From: Thermoplasmata archaeon
GTDB lineage: Archaea > Thermoplasmatota > Thermoplasmata > Lutacidiplasmatales > UBA184
Assembly: GCA_022750415.1 (NCBI GenBank)
Contig: JAKIVT010000004.1
Span: 1-54,969, forward strand
DNA length: 54,969 nt
Reading direction: 5' to 3'
Positions 18,727 through 29,191 of the stretch are shown here, one piece after another. The notes below the pieces were generated by a model, which did no database searches, was not told where the DNA came from, and worked only from the letters and a program-made list of their open reading frames with translations. The position numbers were made by a program, and so were the translations under genes. Positions within the stretch are counted from its first letter, which is position 1. Every line of letters starts with the position of its first letter.

Positions 18727-20708
18727 GGGGGGGGCCCGAGATACCCACGACACCGCCCAGGGTCCCGCGCTCCGTCCTCGCACGGCGCGGGACCCTCCTG
18801 CTCCGGCTGAGCCACGCGTTCCACGGGCTCACCGGAGCGCTCGCCATCGGCCTCCTCGCCCTGTTCTTCGGCATCGTCGGGGTCCTAACCCAAGCGTCCT
18901 GGAGTTCGATCGTCCGCTTCGGGCCGAGCTACCTCGGCGGACAGGTCTGGGACCCGGTCCACGGCGTCTACGGCGCGCTTCCGTTCGTTTCGGGAACCCT
19001 GGTCACCAGCGCCATCGCCCTCGCGCTGGCGGTGCCGGTGGCCCTGGCCGTGGCCGTGTTCCTGTCCGAGCTGGCCCCGACCCGGGCCCGGTTCGGACTC
19101 ACCACCGTCGTCGACCTGCTCGCCGCGATCCCGTCGGTGGTCTACGGGTTCTGGGCCGTCCTGATCCTCGTCCCCCTGATGGCCCACACGGTCGAGCCGG
19201 GGATCCAGCATGCGACCGGCGCGGTCGGCCCGTTCTCCGGTCACGCCGGGGGACTGGACGTACTGACGGCCGGCATTGTCCTCGCCGTCATGATACTCCC
19301 CACGATTTCCGCCGTCTCCCGGGAAGCCCTCTCGGCCGTGTCCCGCCAACAACGCGAGGCGGCCATGAGCCTCGGCGCCACCCGATGGGAGGCCACGCGG
19401 CTCGCGGTGCTCGGCCCCGCGATGTCCGGGATCCTTGGGGCGATCCTGCTCGGCCTGGGGCGCGCCCTCGGGGAGACGATCGCCGTCACGCTTGTCGTCG
19501 GCAACAACAATCAGGTTCCGACCTCGCTCTTCTCGCCCGGCCAGACGATTTCGAGCCTGATCGCGAGCGACCTCAACTCCGCCGTCGCCCAGGGGCCCCT
19601 CGAATTCAGCGCCCTCGTCGAGCTCGGACTCGTCCTCCTCCTGCTGACCATCGCGGTCAATGTCGTCGCCCGACTGATGATCTGGCGGATTCGGAGCGGC
19701 GAGGCCGGCGGGGCGCGGCACCGGCGCAAGCACTCGCGGGCCAGCCTCCTCCGATTCGCTCCGGCCCTGGACTCCGGGGTGGCGAACCCCCGGGGCGTCG
19801 AACCCGAGTGGCGTCGGGCGGCGCTCGCCCGGCTCCCGGAGCGCATCCGGCGGCGCCACTCGGTGTTCCTCCTCATCGCCGGGCTGTGCTTCCTCGCGAC
19901 CGTCCTTGCCATCGTCCCGCTCGCGAGCATCCTCTACACCGCGGTGGACCTCGGCGGCGGGGCCGTCGTCCGACCGACGTTCTATACCGAGACCCAGCCG
20001 TCGGCCTGCAACCCCGGGGCCCTCGTCACCTGTCCCATCGGCGGGGTGGGTCCCCAGATCGAGGGGACCTTGATCCTCCTCGGCCTGGCCGCCGCCATCG
20101 CGCTTCCCGTGGGGATCCTCATCGGGATCTACCTCGCGGAGTACGGACGGAACCGTCTCGGGCCGGGCGTCAGCTTCGTGACCGACGTCATGACGGGGAT
20201 CCCCTCGATCCTCCTCGGCACCTTCGTCCTCGTCGTCTTCCTGCGGTACTACTCCGATGCGGCGAGCAGCGCGCTCGCCGGCGGCGTGGCCCTCTCGGTC
20301 CTGATGCTTCCGCTCATCGTCCGAACGACCGAGGAGGCGCTGAAGACGGTCCCCGTCGCCGTTCGCGAGTCCGCCCTCGCGCTCGGGTTCCCTCGCCATC
20401 GGGTCACCCTCCGAGTGGCGGTTGGAACCGCGCGCAACGCCATCGTCACGGGAGCGCTCCTCGCGGCCGCTCGGGCCGGGGGGGAGACGGCGGCGCTCCT
20501 CCTGACGACGGGGGGCTTCCAGTATTGGCCCCTCGGCCTGACCCACCCGATCGGAGCGCTTCCGCTGGTGATCTTCGAGGCCGGTCTTTCCGGCTACGCG
20601 AACTGGGAGACCGATGCGTGGGGCGCGACGCTCCTCCTCCTTGGCATCATGCTCATCATCAGCCTCAGCACCCGACTTTTGTTGCGGAGGGCTCCGTCGA
20701 ATGAGTAG
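18723..20708 (+). CDS. fused phosphate ABC permease PstC-PstA (single ORF; start codon uncertain)
   Basis: Two consecutive Pst permease domains: ...[19 protein letters not shown]... then [36 protein letters not shown]. The frame is open upstream of the called GTG (19032) back through a TM helix, with no ATG/GTG/TTG; a CTG at 18723 overlaps the pstS stop. Confidence 0.85.
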   Translation: MRGGPEIPTTPPRVPRSVLARRGTLLLRLSHAFHGLTGALAIGLLALFFGIVGVLTQASWSSIVRFGPSYLGGQVWDPVHGVYGALPFVSGTLVTSAIALALAVPVALAVAVFLSELAPTRARFGLTTVVDLLAAIPSVVYGFWAVLILVPLMAHTVEPGIQHATGAVGPFSGHAGGLDVLTAGIVLAVMILPTISAVSREALSAVSRQQREAAMSLGATRWEATRLAVLGPAMSGILGAILLGLGRALGETIAVTLVVGNNNQVPTSLFSPGQTISSLIASDLNSAVAQGPLEFSALVELGLVLLLLTIAVNVVARLMIWRIRSGEAGGARHRRKHSRASLLRFAPALDSGVANPRGVEPEWRRAALARLPERIRRRHSVFLLIAGLCFLATVLAIVPLASILYTAVDLGGGAVVRPTFYTETQPSACNPGALVTCPIGGVGPQIEGTLILLGLAAAIALPVGILIGIYLAEYGRNRLGPGVSFVTDVMTGIPSILLGTFVLVVFLRYYSDAASSALAGGVALSVLMLPLIVRTTEEALKTVPVAVRESALALGFPRHRVTLRVAVGTARNAIVTGALLAAARAGGETAALLLTTGGFQYWPLGLTHPIGALPLVIFEAGLSGYANWETDAWGATLLLLGIMLIISLSTRLLLRRAPSNE

Positions 20709-21468
20709 CGGGCCGTCGGTGGGCAAGCTCTCGGTCCACGGCCTCGACGCGTGGTACGGGAAGCGCCAGGTCCTCTACGACATCGACCTCGACATCCCGG
20801 ACAAAGGGGTCACGGCCATCATCGGGCCGTCCGGCTGCGGCAAGTCGACGTTCCTTCGCTGCCTCAATCGTCTCCACGAGGAGACCCCCGGCGGCCGCGT
20901 CGCCGGCTCGATCCAGCTCGACGGGGAGGAGATCCGGGACCAGAACGAAGTCCTTGTCCGGTGTCGGGTGGGGATGGTCTTCCAGCGACCAAGTCCGTTC
21001 CCGAACCTTTCCATCTACGAGAACGTCGCCGCCGGGCTTCGGTTGCTCGGGATCCGCAAGCGGGACGAGCTCGACGCGGGCGTTCTCGACAGCTTGCGAA
21101 AGGCCGGCCTCTGGGAGGAGGTCAAGGACGACGTCGACGCCCCCGCGACCGGCCTGTCCGGCGGCCAGCAGCAGCGACTCTGCATCGCCCGGGCGCTCGC
21201 CGTCGGACCGGAGGTCCTCCTGCTGGACGAACCATGCTCCGCGCTCGACCCAATCGCGACGACGAAGGTCGAGCATCTGATCCACGAGCTGAAGGAGAAC
21301 TACACGGTCGTCATCGTCACGCACAACCTCGCCCAGGCGACGCGGGTCGCCGACCACACGGCGTTCTTCTACCTCGGCAAGCTCGTAGAATTCGGGACGA
21401 CCGAGACGATCTTCCACCACCCGGCCGAGAAGCTGACCGAGAACTACGTGACCGGCCTGTTCGGTTAG
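20701..21468 (+). CDS. pstB: phosphate ABC transporter ATP-binding protein
   Basis: [60 protein letters not shown]. Confidence 0.97.
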   Translation: MSSGPSVGKLSVHGLDAWYGKRQVLYDIDLDIPDKGVTAIIGPSGCGKSTFLRCLNRLHEETPGGRVAGSIQLDGEEIRDQNEVLVRCRVGMVFQRPSPFPNLSIYENVAAGLRLLGIRKRDELDAGVLDSLRKAGLWEEVKDDVDAPATGLSGGQQQRLCIARALAVGPEVLLLDEPCSALDPIATTKVEHLIHELKENYTVVIVTHNLAQATRVADHTAFFYLGKLVEFGTTETIFHHPAEKLTENYVTGLFG

Positions 21469-21983
21469 GCCCCTCGCGACGGCACCGCCCGGCGATGCGC
21501 CGGCGGGTGGCCGTGGGGGTGGTGGTGGCCGCTCCGACCCCCGGCCGTGCCGGGAGAGGCCACGAGGAAGTCCCCCTGGCTGACGCCCTTCACGCCGCGG
21601 AGGTCTTCGGCGGCCCGCTCGACTTCTCGACGCTGGCCGGCCAGGATCATCACCTCGAGGCAGACGTCGCCTTCGAGGTGGACGTGGCTCGAGGAGCGGA
21701 TGTGATCGCCCCAGCGGTGTTGGGCGGCCGTGAGCCGGCGCTGGACGTACGGGGACCGGTGGTCGTAGAGCACCATCACGGTCCCGACCGCGTCCGCATC
21801 CGGGTCCCCCAACGACGCCGCCGAGGTCGCGCCGCGGACGAGAAACCGGATGGCGTCCGACCGGCTCCGGGAGTTGCGCTGCTCCACCCACCGGTCGAGC
21901 GCCGCGAGGACCTCGGGTTCCAACGAGATCGCGGTCCGAACCACTCCGCCCGTCCCGGGTGCCTTGCGGCGGCGCGCCGTCAC
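21465..21983 (-). CDS. nikR: NikR-like nickel-responsive RHH regulator
   Basis: [35 protein letters not shown] (RHH) + ACT-like domain with [17 protein letters not shown]; His-rich tail; GTG start overlaps the permease stop. Confidence 0.88.
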   Translation of the reverse strand: MTARRRKAPGTGGVVRTAISLEPEVLAALDRWVEQRNSRSRSDAIRFLVRGATSAASLGDPDADAVGTVMVLYDHRSPYVQRRLTAAQHRWGDHIRSSSHVHLEGDVCLEVMILAGQRREVERAAEDLRGVKGVSQGDFLVASPGTAGGRSGHHHPHGHPPAHRRAVPSRGA

Positions 21984-23086
21984 GGGGAGGGAACCGTCGG
22001 AGGCCCGGGACCAAAGGCGATCTGTTCGTACCCGTTGTACCGGTAGATCCCCATCGCGATGAGCCAAGACCCGAGGAAGACGACGACGATGGCGAGACCG
22101 AGGACCGTGAAGTTGAGACCCCCGATTTGGGACCAGAACCAACCGTGCAACCCGAGCTCGGCGCCGACGACCCCGAGGACCTCGATACCGCCGACCACGA
22201 AGGCGACGAGGACCGAGATCACCGTCAGCGTGAGGTTGTAGTAGATTTTCCGGATCGGCTTGAGGAACGCCCACCCGTAGGCGTACCGCATGGCGAACCC
22301 ATCGGCCGTGTCGGCGAGGACCATCCCGCAGGTGAACAGGAGGGGGAGGAGGAGGACCGCCCAGAACGGAACGCTCGTCGTCGTCGCGAACACGACGCTG
22401 ACCGTGATCAACAGCACCTCGGTGGCGGTGTCAAAGCCGAGCCCGAACAGGACCCCGATGGGGTAGATCTGCCACGGCTCCCGGATCATCTTGAACAGGC
22501 GCCCGAAGTATCGGTAGAGGAATCCGCGCTTGTCCATCTCGGCGTCGAGCGCCGCCTGGTCGAGCTCGCGGTCGCGCAACCCGCGAAAGATCCGGTACAC
22601 GTCGAGGGCGATGAGCACGTTGACCAGGCCGATCAGGAACAGAAAGACCCCGGAGACGAGCGCCCCCACGATCGCCCCGAACTGCGCAAAAGCCGCGACG
22701 TGGGAGCGGACGTACTCGGTCACGACGACGAGGGCCGCGATCAGCGCGAAGACGATGGTCGAGTGACCGAGCGAGAACCACGTCCCGACCGTCAGCGGGC
22801 GCTTGCCGTCGTTGAGGAGCTTCCGGGTCGTGTTGTCGATCGCGGCGATGTGGTCCGCGTCGAAGCCGTGGCGAAGCCCGAGGATGTACGCCGTGATGGC
22901 CAGGCCGGAGAAGATCAGGGCCCCGGGCGTCGCCTCCTGGGAATAGTGGTGCGGAAGGTAGGCGAACGCAGCGAGGAACGCGAGGACGGTCACGACCCCG
23001 ATGCCGCTGAACAGGGCGACCATCCGGAGCCGCTCCCCCCGGGTCAGCCCGAGTGCCGGGGCGGAGGAGTCCGCGGCGGGCTGCAT
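21980..23086 (-). CDS. NiCoT-family nickel/cobalt permease (HoxN/NixA type)
   Basis: GLRHGFDADHIAAIDNTTRK signature; LGHSTIVF; LGFDTATEV. Confidence 0.95.
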   Translation of the reverse strand: MQPAADSSAPALGLTRGERLRMVALFSGIGVVTVLAFLAAFAYLPHHYSQEATPGALIFSGLAITAYILGLRHGFDADHIAAIDNTTRKLLNDGKRPLTVGTWFSLGHSTIVFALIAALVVVTEYVRSHVAAFAQFGAIVGALVSGVFLFLIGLVNVLIALDVYRIFRGLRDRELDQAALDAEMDKRGFLYRYFGRLFKMIREPWQIYPIGVLFGLGFDTATEVLLITVSVVFATTTSVPFWAVLLLPLLFTCGMVLADTADGFAMRYAYGWAFLKPIRKIYYNLTLTVISVLVAFVVGGIEVLGVVGAELGLHGWFWSQIGGLNFTVLGLAIVVVFLGSWLIAMGIYRYNGYEQIAFGPGPPTVPSP

Positions 23087-23205
23087 CGACGGGCCGGAGC
23101 CCGGATGGCAGATAAAGGTGTGTTGTTTTTGCGATTCGTAGTACGCCCCGGCTCCGCGTTATGGCCCGCGGAAGTGGGGACCTCGACGGCGGGAACGGGG
23201 GCCGA

Positions 23206-23883
23206 TCAACCGGTCGGAGTGAGGGGAACGTTGCCGCCCAGGAGGGCAATGAGCGTCTCGTCGAGCGAGATCACGTCGATGTACGACGGTCCGAGGAATC
23301 CCGCCTCGGGAGGCACGATCGCGGCATCGACGAGGCGGAGCAGGGCCCCTTGCGAGAGGTTGCTGAAGTGGGCCACCCGCGGGATCTGCACGAGCGCGGC
23401 CTCCGGGGTGATGTCGGGGTCGAGACCGCTCGCCGACGGGCTCACGAGGTTCAGGGGGACGGAGACGTTCGCGAGGCCGTACTCCTGGATGTACACCCGA
23501 GTCTGATTGTAGAGGGCCGGGTCCACGGGCCCGTACGGGACCTCGTTGCCCGCGCCGGAGTACGGCTGGAAATCGATGAGCGAGGGCCGGAGCCAGAAGA
23601 GGCTCGGGTTCGTGATGTTCTCCCCGAGGGAGATGTTCCCTCCCGTCGCGGTCGAGGGCGTGAACGTCTCGGCGACGAGCGAAAACGCGAACGGATAAGC
23701 CACTCCCGAAACGAGGATCAGGAGCGCGAGGCCCGCGAACAGGGCCCGGCCGCTCGGCCACCGGAACGGTGGGTCAACGGCGAGACCGGTCCCGGGTTTC
23801 TCCTCCCCGCCGAGCTCCGGAGAGAGTTCCCGGGGCTCCCGCTGCGCCCTCGCCCCCCGCCTCGGCGTCGGAGGAGCGCTCAC
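23206..23883 (-). CDS. kdpC: K+-transporting ATPase subunit C
   Basis: NITNPSLFWLRPS; NLVSPSASGLDPDITPEAALVQIPRVA. Confidence 0.93.
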   Translation of the reverse strand: MSAPPTPRRGARAQREPRELSPELGGEEKPGTGLAVDPPFRWPSGRALFAGLALLILVSGVAYPFAFSLVAETFTPSTATGGNISLGENITNPSLFWLRPSLIDFQPYSGAGNEVPYGPVDPALYNQTRVYIQEYGLANVSVPLNLVSPSASGLDPDITPEAALVQIPRVAHFSNLSQGALLRLVDAAIVPPEAGFLGPSYIDVISLDETLIALLGGNVPLTPTG

Positions 23884-25964
23884 GAGTACCCCAGCATGGT
23901 CATCACGACGTAGATCACCTTGATCCCGACGAACGCGCTCACGAGGCCACCGAGGCCGTAGAGCAAGAGGTTGCGGCGCAGCAGGTCGACGGCCGGCATG
24001 GGCCGGAACGACGCGCCGATCAGGGCGAGGGGGATCAGGAGCGGGATCATCAGCGCGTTGAACAACAGCGTCGCCAGCACCGCGGTGCTCGGGTCGGAGA
24101 GTTGCAAGACGTTGAGGAACCCGAGCGTTTGCACTCCGATGAAGATCGCCGGAATCACGGCGAAGTACTTCGCCACGTCGTTGGTGATGGAGAACGTCGT
24201 CAGCGCGCCCCGAGTGATGAGAAGCTGCTTACCGATCGAGATCACGTCGATGATCTTCGTTGGGTCGCTGTCCAGGTCGACCATGTTGCCCGCTTCTTTC
24301 GCGGCCGACGTGCCGCTGTTCATCGCGAAGCCGACGTCGGCCCGGGCGAGCGCGGGCGCGTCGTTCGTGCCGTCCCCGGTCATCGCGACCAGCCTTCCGT
24401 GGCTCTTCTCGAGGGCCACGAGCTTCAGCTTCGTCTCCGGCTTCGCCTCGGCGACGTACTCGTCGACGCCGCTCTCGCGGGCGATCGTGAGCGCGGTCAG
24501 ACGGTTGTCCCCGGTGCACATGATCGTCCGGATCCCCATCGTCCGGAGCTCCTGGATCCGCTGGCTGATGCCGGGCTTGACGACGTCCTTGAGCAGGACG
24601 AGCCCCATCACCTGCTTGCCCCGAGCGATTCCGAGCGGGGTCATCCCCCGGCGACTCGCATCGTCCGCAACGAGCTGGAGTTCCGCGGGAAAGGTCCCGG
24701 CGTAATCGGTGATCGCCCCGACCGACCCTTTCATCGCCTCGGACCCGTCGGGCAGGACCAATCCGGACATCCGGCGAGCGGTCGAGAACGGGATCGCCTT
24801 CACGTCGGTCGTCTTCAGTTTCTCAAGGCGGACGCCCCGCAGCGTCGCCAACCGGGTGATCGAGCGTCCCTCCGGGGTCTCGTCGAGCAGGGAGGCCAGG
24901 AGCGCGGTCCGCTGGCAGTCGATGGGGTCGACGCCCGGGGCCGCGACAAACTGGACGGCGAGCCGCGCCCCCACGGTGATCGTGCCGGTCTTGTCGAGGA
25001 TCAGGACGTCGAGGTCGCCCGCGGCCTCGATGGCCTTTCCCGACTTGCAGACGACGTTCGACTTGGCGACCCGCGTCACGCCCGAGATCCCGACGGCGGA
25101 CAGGAGTCCGCCGATGGTCGTCGGGACGAGGCAGACGAACAGGGCGACGAGGGTGGCGAGATTCACCGTCCCGAGCCCGAGCGAGGTGAAGTCGAGCAGG
25201 TAGGCGAACGTCACGATCACCACGAGGAGGGCGAGGGTCAGGGCGTTCAGGACGAGCGTGAGGGCGATCTCGTTCGGGCTTTTGTCGCGGCTCGTCGCCT
25301 CGACAAGCTGGATCATCCGGTCCAGGAAGCTCGTTCCGGGCTCGGAGGTGATCCGCAGTTCGATGGTGCCGTCGAGGATTCGGCTCCCGCCCAAGACGCT
25401 GGTCCGGTCCCCTCCGCTCTCCCGGACGACCGCGGCCGATTCGCCGGTCATCATCGATTCGTCGATCATGGCCCCCCCTTTCGCCACGTCGCCGTCGAGC
25501 GGGACGGTCTCTCCCGGGCGGACCTCGACGAGGTCGCCTCGATGGAGCTGCGTGGCGGCGATCCAGCGTTGCCTCCCGTCCGGCAAGATCTGGCGGGCCC
25601 GCAGCCCAGCGCGAACCTCCCGAAGACTGTCGGCCTGCGCCTTCGCCTGGGCTTCGGCGACGGCCTCGGCGATGTTCGCGAACCAGACGGTCAGGAGCAG
25701 GATCGCCGTGACCGCGAGGTAGAAGGAGCGCGAGAAAGACGACGTGCCGACGATGTCGGGGAACAACCACGGGAACGCCCAGACGGCCGCGGTGAAGAAC
25801 GTGAACGCATAGACGACGAAGATCACCGGGTTCCGGACCTGCTTCCGGGGGTCGAACTTGGCGAGCGAGCGGCTGAGGACGACGCCGACGCTCGTGTGGG
25901 CATCGCGGCGCACGCTGACGGTGGCGCCCACGGCCTGTGTTTGGGTCGGGCGGGCCGCGGTCAC
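23880..25964 (-). CDS. kdpB: K+-transporting P-type ATPase subunit B
   Basis: DVLILDKTGTITVGAR; MCTGDNRLTALTIARESGVDEYVAEAKPETKLKLV; MTGDGTNDAPALARADVGFAMNSGT. Confidence 0.98.
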   Translation of the reverse strand: MTAARPTQTQAVGATVSVRRDAHTSVGVVLSRSLAKFDPRKQVRNPVIFVVYAFTFFTAAVWAFPWLFPDIVGTSSFSRSFYLAVTAILLLTVWFANIAEAVAEAQAKAQADSLREVRAGLRARQILPDGRQRWIAATQLHRGDLVEVRPGETVPLDGDVAKGGAMIDESMMTGESAAVVRESGGDRTSVLGGSRILDGTIELRITSEPGTSFLDRMIQLVEATSRDKSPNEIALTLVLNALTLALLVVIVTFAYLLDFTSLGLGTVNLATLVALFVCLVPTTIGGLLSAVGISGVTRVAKSNVVCKSGKAIEAAGDLDVLILDKTGTITVGARLAVQFVAAPGVDPIDCQRTALLASLLDETPEGRSITRLATLRGVRLEKLKTTDVKAIPFSTARRMSGLVLPDGSEAMKGSVGAITDYAGTFPAELQLVADDASRRGMTPLGIARGKQVMGLVLLKDVVKPGISQRIQELRTMGIRTIMCTGDNRLTALTIARESGVDEYVAEAKPETKLKLVALEKSHGRLVAMTGDGTNDAPALARADVGFAMNSGTSAAKEAGNMVDLDSDPTKIIDVISIGKQLLITRGALTTFSITNDVAKYFAVIPAIFIGVQTLGFLNVLQLSDPSTAVLATLLFNALMIPLLIPLALIGASFRPMPAVDLLRRNLLLYGLGGLVSAFVGIKVIYVVMTMLGYS

Positions 25965-27649
25965 GGCCAGTTGACCCCCTGGGCGAACGGGCCCATGGCG
26001 AGGACCGGGAGGAACAGGAGTCCCGTGACGATGAGCAGGAACCCCACGAGGTAGAGCGTGAACGTCACGGAAGAGGTCTTCAAGGTCCCCGCTCCGACGG
26101 GAATGTCCGGTTGCCGGGCGAGCGCCCCGCCGATCGCCAGCATGGCCACCATGGGGACGAAGCGGCCGAACAGCATGATCAGCCCGCCGGCGACGTTGAA
26201 GAACGGCGTCGCGTCGCCGATCGGTCCCATCCCGCTCCCGTTGTTCGCCGACTCGCTGGTGAACTCGTAGAGGACGATCGTGAACGCGTGCGACCCGGGT
26301 CCGGCCGCGACCTGGCTAAATCCGGCGACCGAGGCGACGGCGAGGGGGATGAAGATCGCGAGCGGGTGGGCGAGGAGCGTGACGATGGCCCACCGGATCT
26401 GGGCCGGCCCGATCTTCTTGCCCAGGTATTCGGGGGTCCGCCCGACCATCAGCCCGCCGACGAAGATCGCGAGCAAGGCGTTGATGAGAAGCGTCCCGAA
26501 TCCGGTGCCTTCCCCCCCGGGGGCGCACTGCAGGAACATCCCCCACAGGAGCACCGACTGCGCCCCGGGCGTCAGGGATCCGAGCGACATCGACGTGGCG
26601 CCGACGTTGCCGTAGACGCTGATCCCCTGGAAGAGGACGGATTCCGAGATCGAGAACCGGGACTCGGCCCCGACGAAGTACCCTCCGTTCTGGCTCACGC
26701 CCGTGGCGGCCAGGAACGGGTTGGAGGCCTCGAAGTAGAACAAGAGCAGGAGCGCGACGACGAAGATGATCAGGATCGCGCCGAGGTGGGGGTACGTCTC
26801 GTTCGGTCGCTTGACCATCCGCCCGAACAGGAACGGCGGGGCGAAGGTGAGGAGCATCATCATGACGATCTCGACGAGGTTCGTGAACGCCGTCGGATTC
26901 TGGAGCGGGTCGCCGGCGTTCGACGCGAAGTAGCCGCCCCCGTTCGTCCCGATCATCTCGATCGAGTCCCACGAGGCGACCGGTCCGGTGGGAACGACCT
27001 CGAAGCCGCCGCCGAGCAGGGTGTGGTGCACCGATTGGGCCAGGGTCTCGGGGACTCCCGCGAAGATCAGGATGAGGGCTCCGACGGCAGCGAGCGGGAA
27101 CAGGACCCGGGTCAGGCACCGAACCAGGTCGGACCAGTAGTTCCCGATCCGACCGTCCTTCCGGACGAACCCACGGACGAAGGCGACCAGGACCGCGAGC
27201 CCGCTCGCCGCGGAGAGGAACATCAGCATCTGCAGGCCGACCGAGGCGCTCAGGAGGGACGCCCCGGACTCGGGCGCGTAGTGTTGGTAGTCGGTGTTGG
27301 TGGTGAATGCGCTCGTGGTATGGAACGCGAGGTCCCAGGTCATCCCTTGGACGTGGAAGGCGTTCCACGGGAGGCCGCCCTGGAAGAACAGCAGGAGGAA
27401 GACGAAGACGAGGGCGACGGCGTTCGAGACGATCAGCGCCCCGGCGTACTCCTTCCAACCCATCGCGCGTCGGGGGTCGACCCCGAGGACCCCGTAGACG
27501 ACCCGGTCGACCGGGTCAAAGAAGCCGTCGAGGACCGTGGGACGGCCCTGGAAGACTTTCGCCATGTAGATGCCGAGCCAGCGGGCCAGGAGCAGGCCGA
27601 GGCCCAGGGTGAACAGGACGTCGGCAAGCGAGGAGGAGGATGCCAGCAT
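25961..27649 (-). CDS. kdpA: K+-transporting ATPase subunit A
   Basis: EYAGALIVSNAVALVFVFLLLFFQ; TTNTDYQHY; TNGGGYFASNAGDPLQNPTAFTNLVEI. Start set at M of MLASSSSLADVLF; the longer ORF start is rejected. Confidence 0.96.
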   Translation of the reverse strand: MLASSSSLADVLFTLGLGLLLARWLGIYMAKVFQGRPTVLDGFFDPVDRVVYGVLGVDPRRAMGWKEYAGALIVSNAVALVFVFLLLFFQGGLPWNAFHVQGMTWDLAFHTTSAFTTNTDYQHYAPESGASLLSASVGLQMLMFLSAASGLAVLVAFVRGFVRKDGRIGNYWSDLVRCLTRVLFPLAAVGALILIFAGVPETLAQSVHHTLLGGGFEVVPTGPVASWDSIEMIGTNGGGYFASNAGDPLQNPTAFTNLVEIVMMMLLTFAPPFLFGRMVKRPNETYPHLGAILIIFVVALLLLFYFEASNPFLAATGVSQNGGYFVGAESRFSISESVLFQGISVYGNVGATSMSLGSLTPGAQSVLLWGMFLQCAPGGEGTGFGTLLINALLAIFVGGLMVGRTPEYLGKKIGPAQIRWAIVTLLAHPLAIFIPLAVASVAGFSQVAAGPGSHAFTIVLYEFTSESANNGSGMGPIGDATPFFNVAGGLIMLFGRFVPMVAMLAIGGALARQPDIPVGAGTLKTSSVTFTLYLVGFLLIVTGLLFLPVLAMGPFAQGVNWP

Positions 27650-28208
27650 GGTTGCGCTCCGCGGCCGGGAACGCCCTAACGGGCGCTCCCCGCAGACGCG
27701 GATGCGCGGCGGAGGTTCTCCGTCGCGACGACATGCTGCAGGCGGAGGTCGAGGCCCCTCCCGATTCCGCGGGCGAAGATGGGAGCGGTCGTAGGTCCTC
27801 CGCCGCCGAGCCAAACGGCGTGCCATAAACCCATCGGTCGAGGTGGCCGGCTCCCCGCTGCACCCTGCCCAGGCCACCCCGCGGACGGTCGGTGGCAGGG
27901 GTACGCCCGACACCGCCGGCCTCTCGGGCGACGGGATATGCCGAGGGGGGGACGTGCCGGGGCCAGTCCGGCCCAATGCCGACCCAGAGAGGGCGGGTCG
28001 GACCGCGAGTCGTCTCCCCCGGACGACGGTCGAGTGCCGCGATAGAACCTTAACCCACTCGAACGCTAATTTTCCGAACGAAGCTCGACAACGGCCGGCC
28101 GCGAATTCGCGTTTCCGCCGCGGGACGACCGAGGCGGTGGTTCCCGGGAACTCCGGCCGCGGGGGCCCCCAGGCGAGCGGCGTGCCACGCCCCGATCCGG
28201 GCCGACCC

Positions 28209-28991
28209 ATGAATCCGTGGTTGTTCGCCGGTGGGGTGACCAACCTCGCCGTGACGCCGATCTACGCGTACGTGGGCGCCCGCCTCTACGAGCGGTCGGT
28301 ATCGTCCCGGGCGCGGATCCCGTCGGCCCAATTCGCAATCTGGTGGTGGGGGCTCGGTGGGACGGGCGTGATCGCCGGCCTCACGGCGATCCTCTACTCG
28401 GTCGGGTGGCTGACGTTCGCTCTGGGATTCACCCTCTACCTGCTCACCGTCCTGGGCGACTGCCTGATCCTCTGGGGCCTCGTGGGGTATCTCCTCTACA
28501 TCTACACCGGAACGTACCACCTCCTCGAGATCTCGGCGTTCTACGCCGCGTTCTACACCATCGCGCTCTACTGGGTGGTCTCGAGCGGCCCGAACGGGGT
28601 CGCGCTGAACGCCGCAGGCCCCATCATGACCTATGCGCACCCGCTCGGGGGTCCGGTCTTCGCCGCGGTGATCCTAGGCCTCGTGTTTCCCGAGGTGATC
28701 GCGGGCATCCTGTACTTCTCCCTGATCCGCCGAACCCAGGATCGAACGCTCCGGTACCGGATCGCGATGGTCAGCGCCGCCCTCTTCGTGTTCTTCGGCG
28801 CCGCGTCGTACACCCCGCCCGCGGGCGTTGGGTTTCAGGTCTGGAGTCTCGTGAAGGCCCTGCTGGACGCGGGCTCCGCGCTCCTGGCCCTGTTCGCGTA
28901 CTTCCCTCCGGAAGCCCTGCGGCGCACCTTCCGAGTCTCCGCCGTCCCCCGAGAAGAACCGCGGGGAGAGGCCGTCGTGGCGAGCCCATGA
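28209..28991 (+). CDS. multi-TM (about 7 TM) membrane protein, possible sensor
   Basis: MNPWLFAGGVTNLAVTPIYAYVGARLYERSVS... with repeated 20-aa hydrophobic segments; directly upstream of a histidine kinase. Confidence 0.7.
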   Translation: MNPWLFAGGVTNLAVTPIYAYVGARLYERSVSSRARIPSAQFAIWWWGLGGTGVIAGLTAILYSVGWLTFALGFTLYLLTVLGDCLILWGLVGYLLYIYTGTYHLLEISAFYAAFYTIALYWVVSSGPNGVALNAAGPIMTYAHPLGGPVFAAVILGLVFPEVIAGILYFSLIRRTQDRTLRYRIAMVSAALFVFFGAASYTPPAGVGFQVWSLVKALLDAGSALLALFAYFPPEALRRTFRVSAVPREEPRGEAVVASP

Positions 28992-29191
28992 CGGGCGCGC
29001 CCGGTTCGGAACTTCCTCGGAAGCTCCGTTCGGTCCGGAGGCCCTTCGCGAGGGATTCCCGTCCCGTCGGTGGGATCGGGCTCCGTCGTCCCGAAACCCC
29101 GCGCGTTCGGGAGCGGGCCGGTTCCCTTCCCCCAACGGATGCGAGCGACCCTCCCCATCGAAGGCACGGTCCACCCCGGGGGCCGCGACCC

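Noticed and set aside
18885-20726. 613-aa minus ORF opposite pstCA
   Set aside because: Antisense of a clear permease; no family motif, biased composition.
23769-27679. Long + strand ORFs (761 aa, 580 aa) opposite kdpABC
   Set aside because: Low-complexity Arg/Asp/Gly/Pro-rich translations opposite unmistakable KdpABC; typical antisense artefact in GC-rich DNA.
27650-28243. N-terminal extension of KdpA to 28243
   Set aside because: The normal KdpA start (MLASSSSLADVLF...) is at 27649; the extension is non-homologous and overlaps the divergent promoter region.
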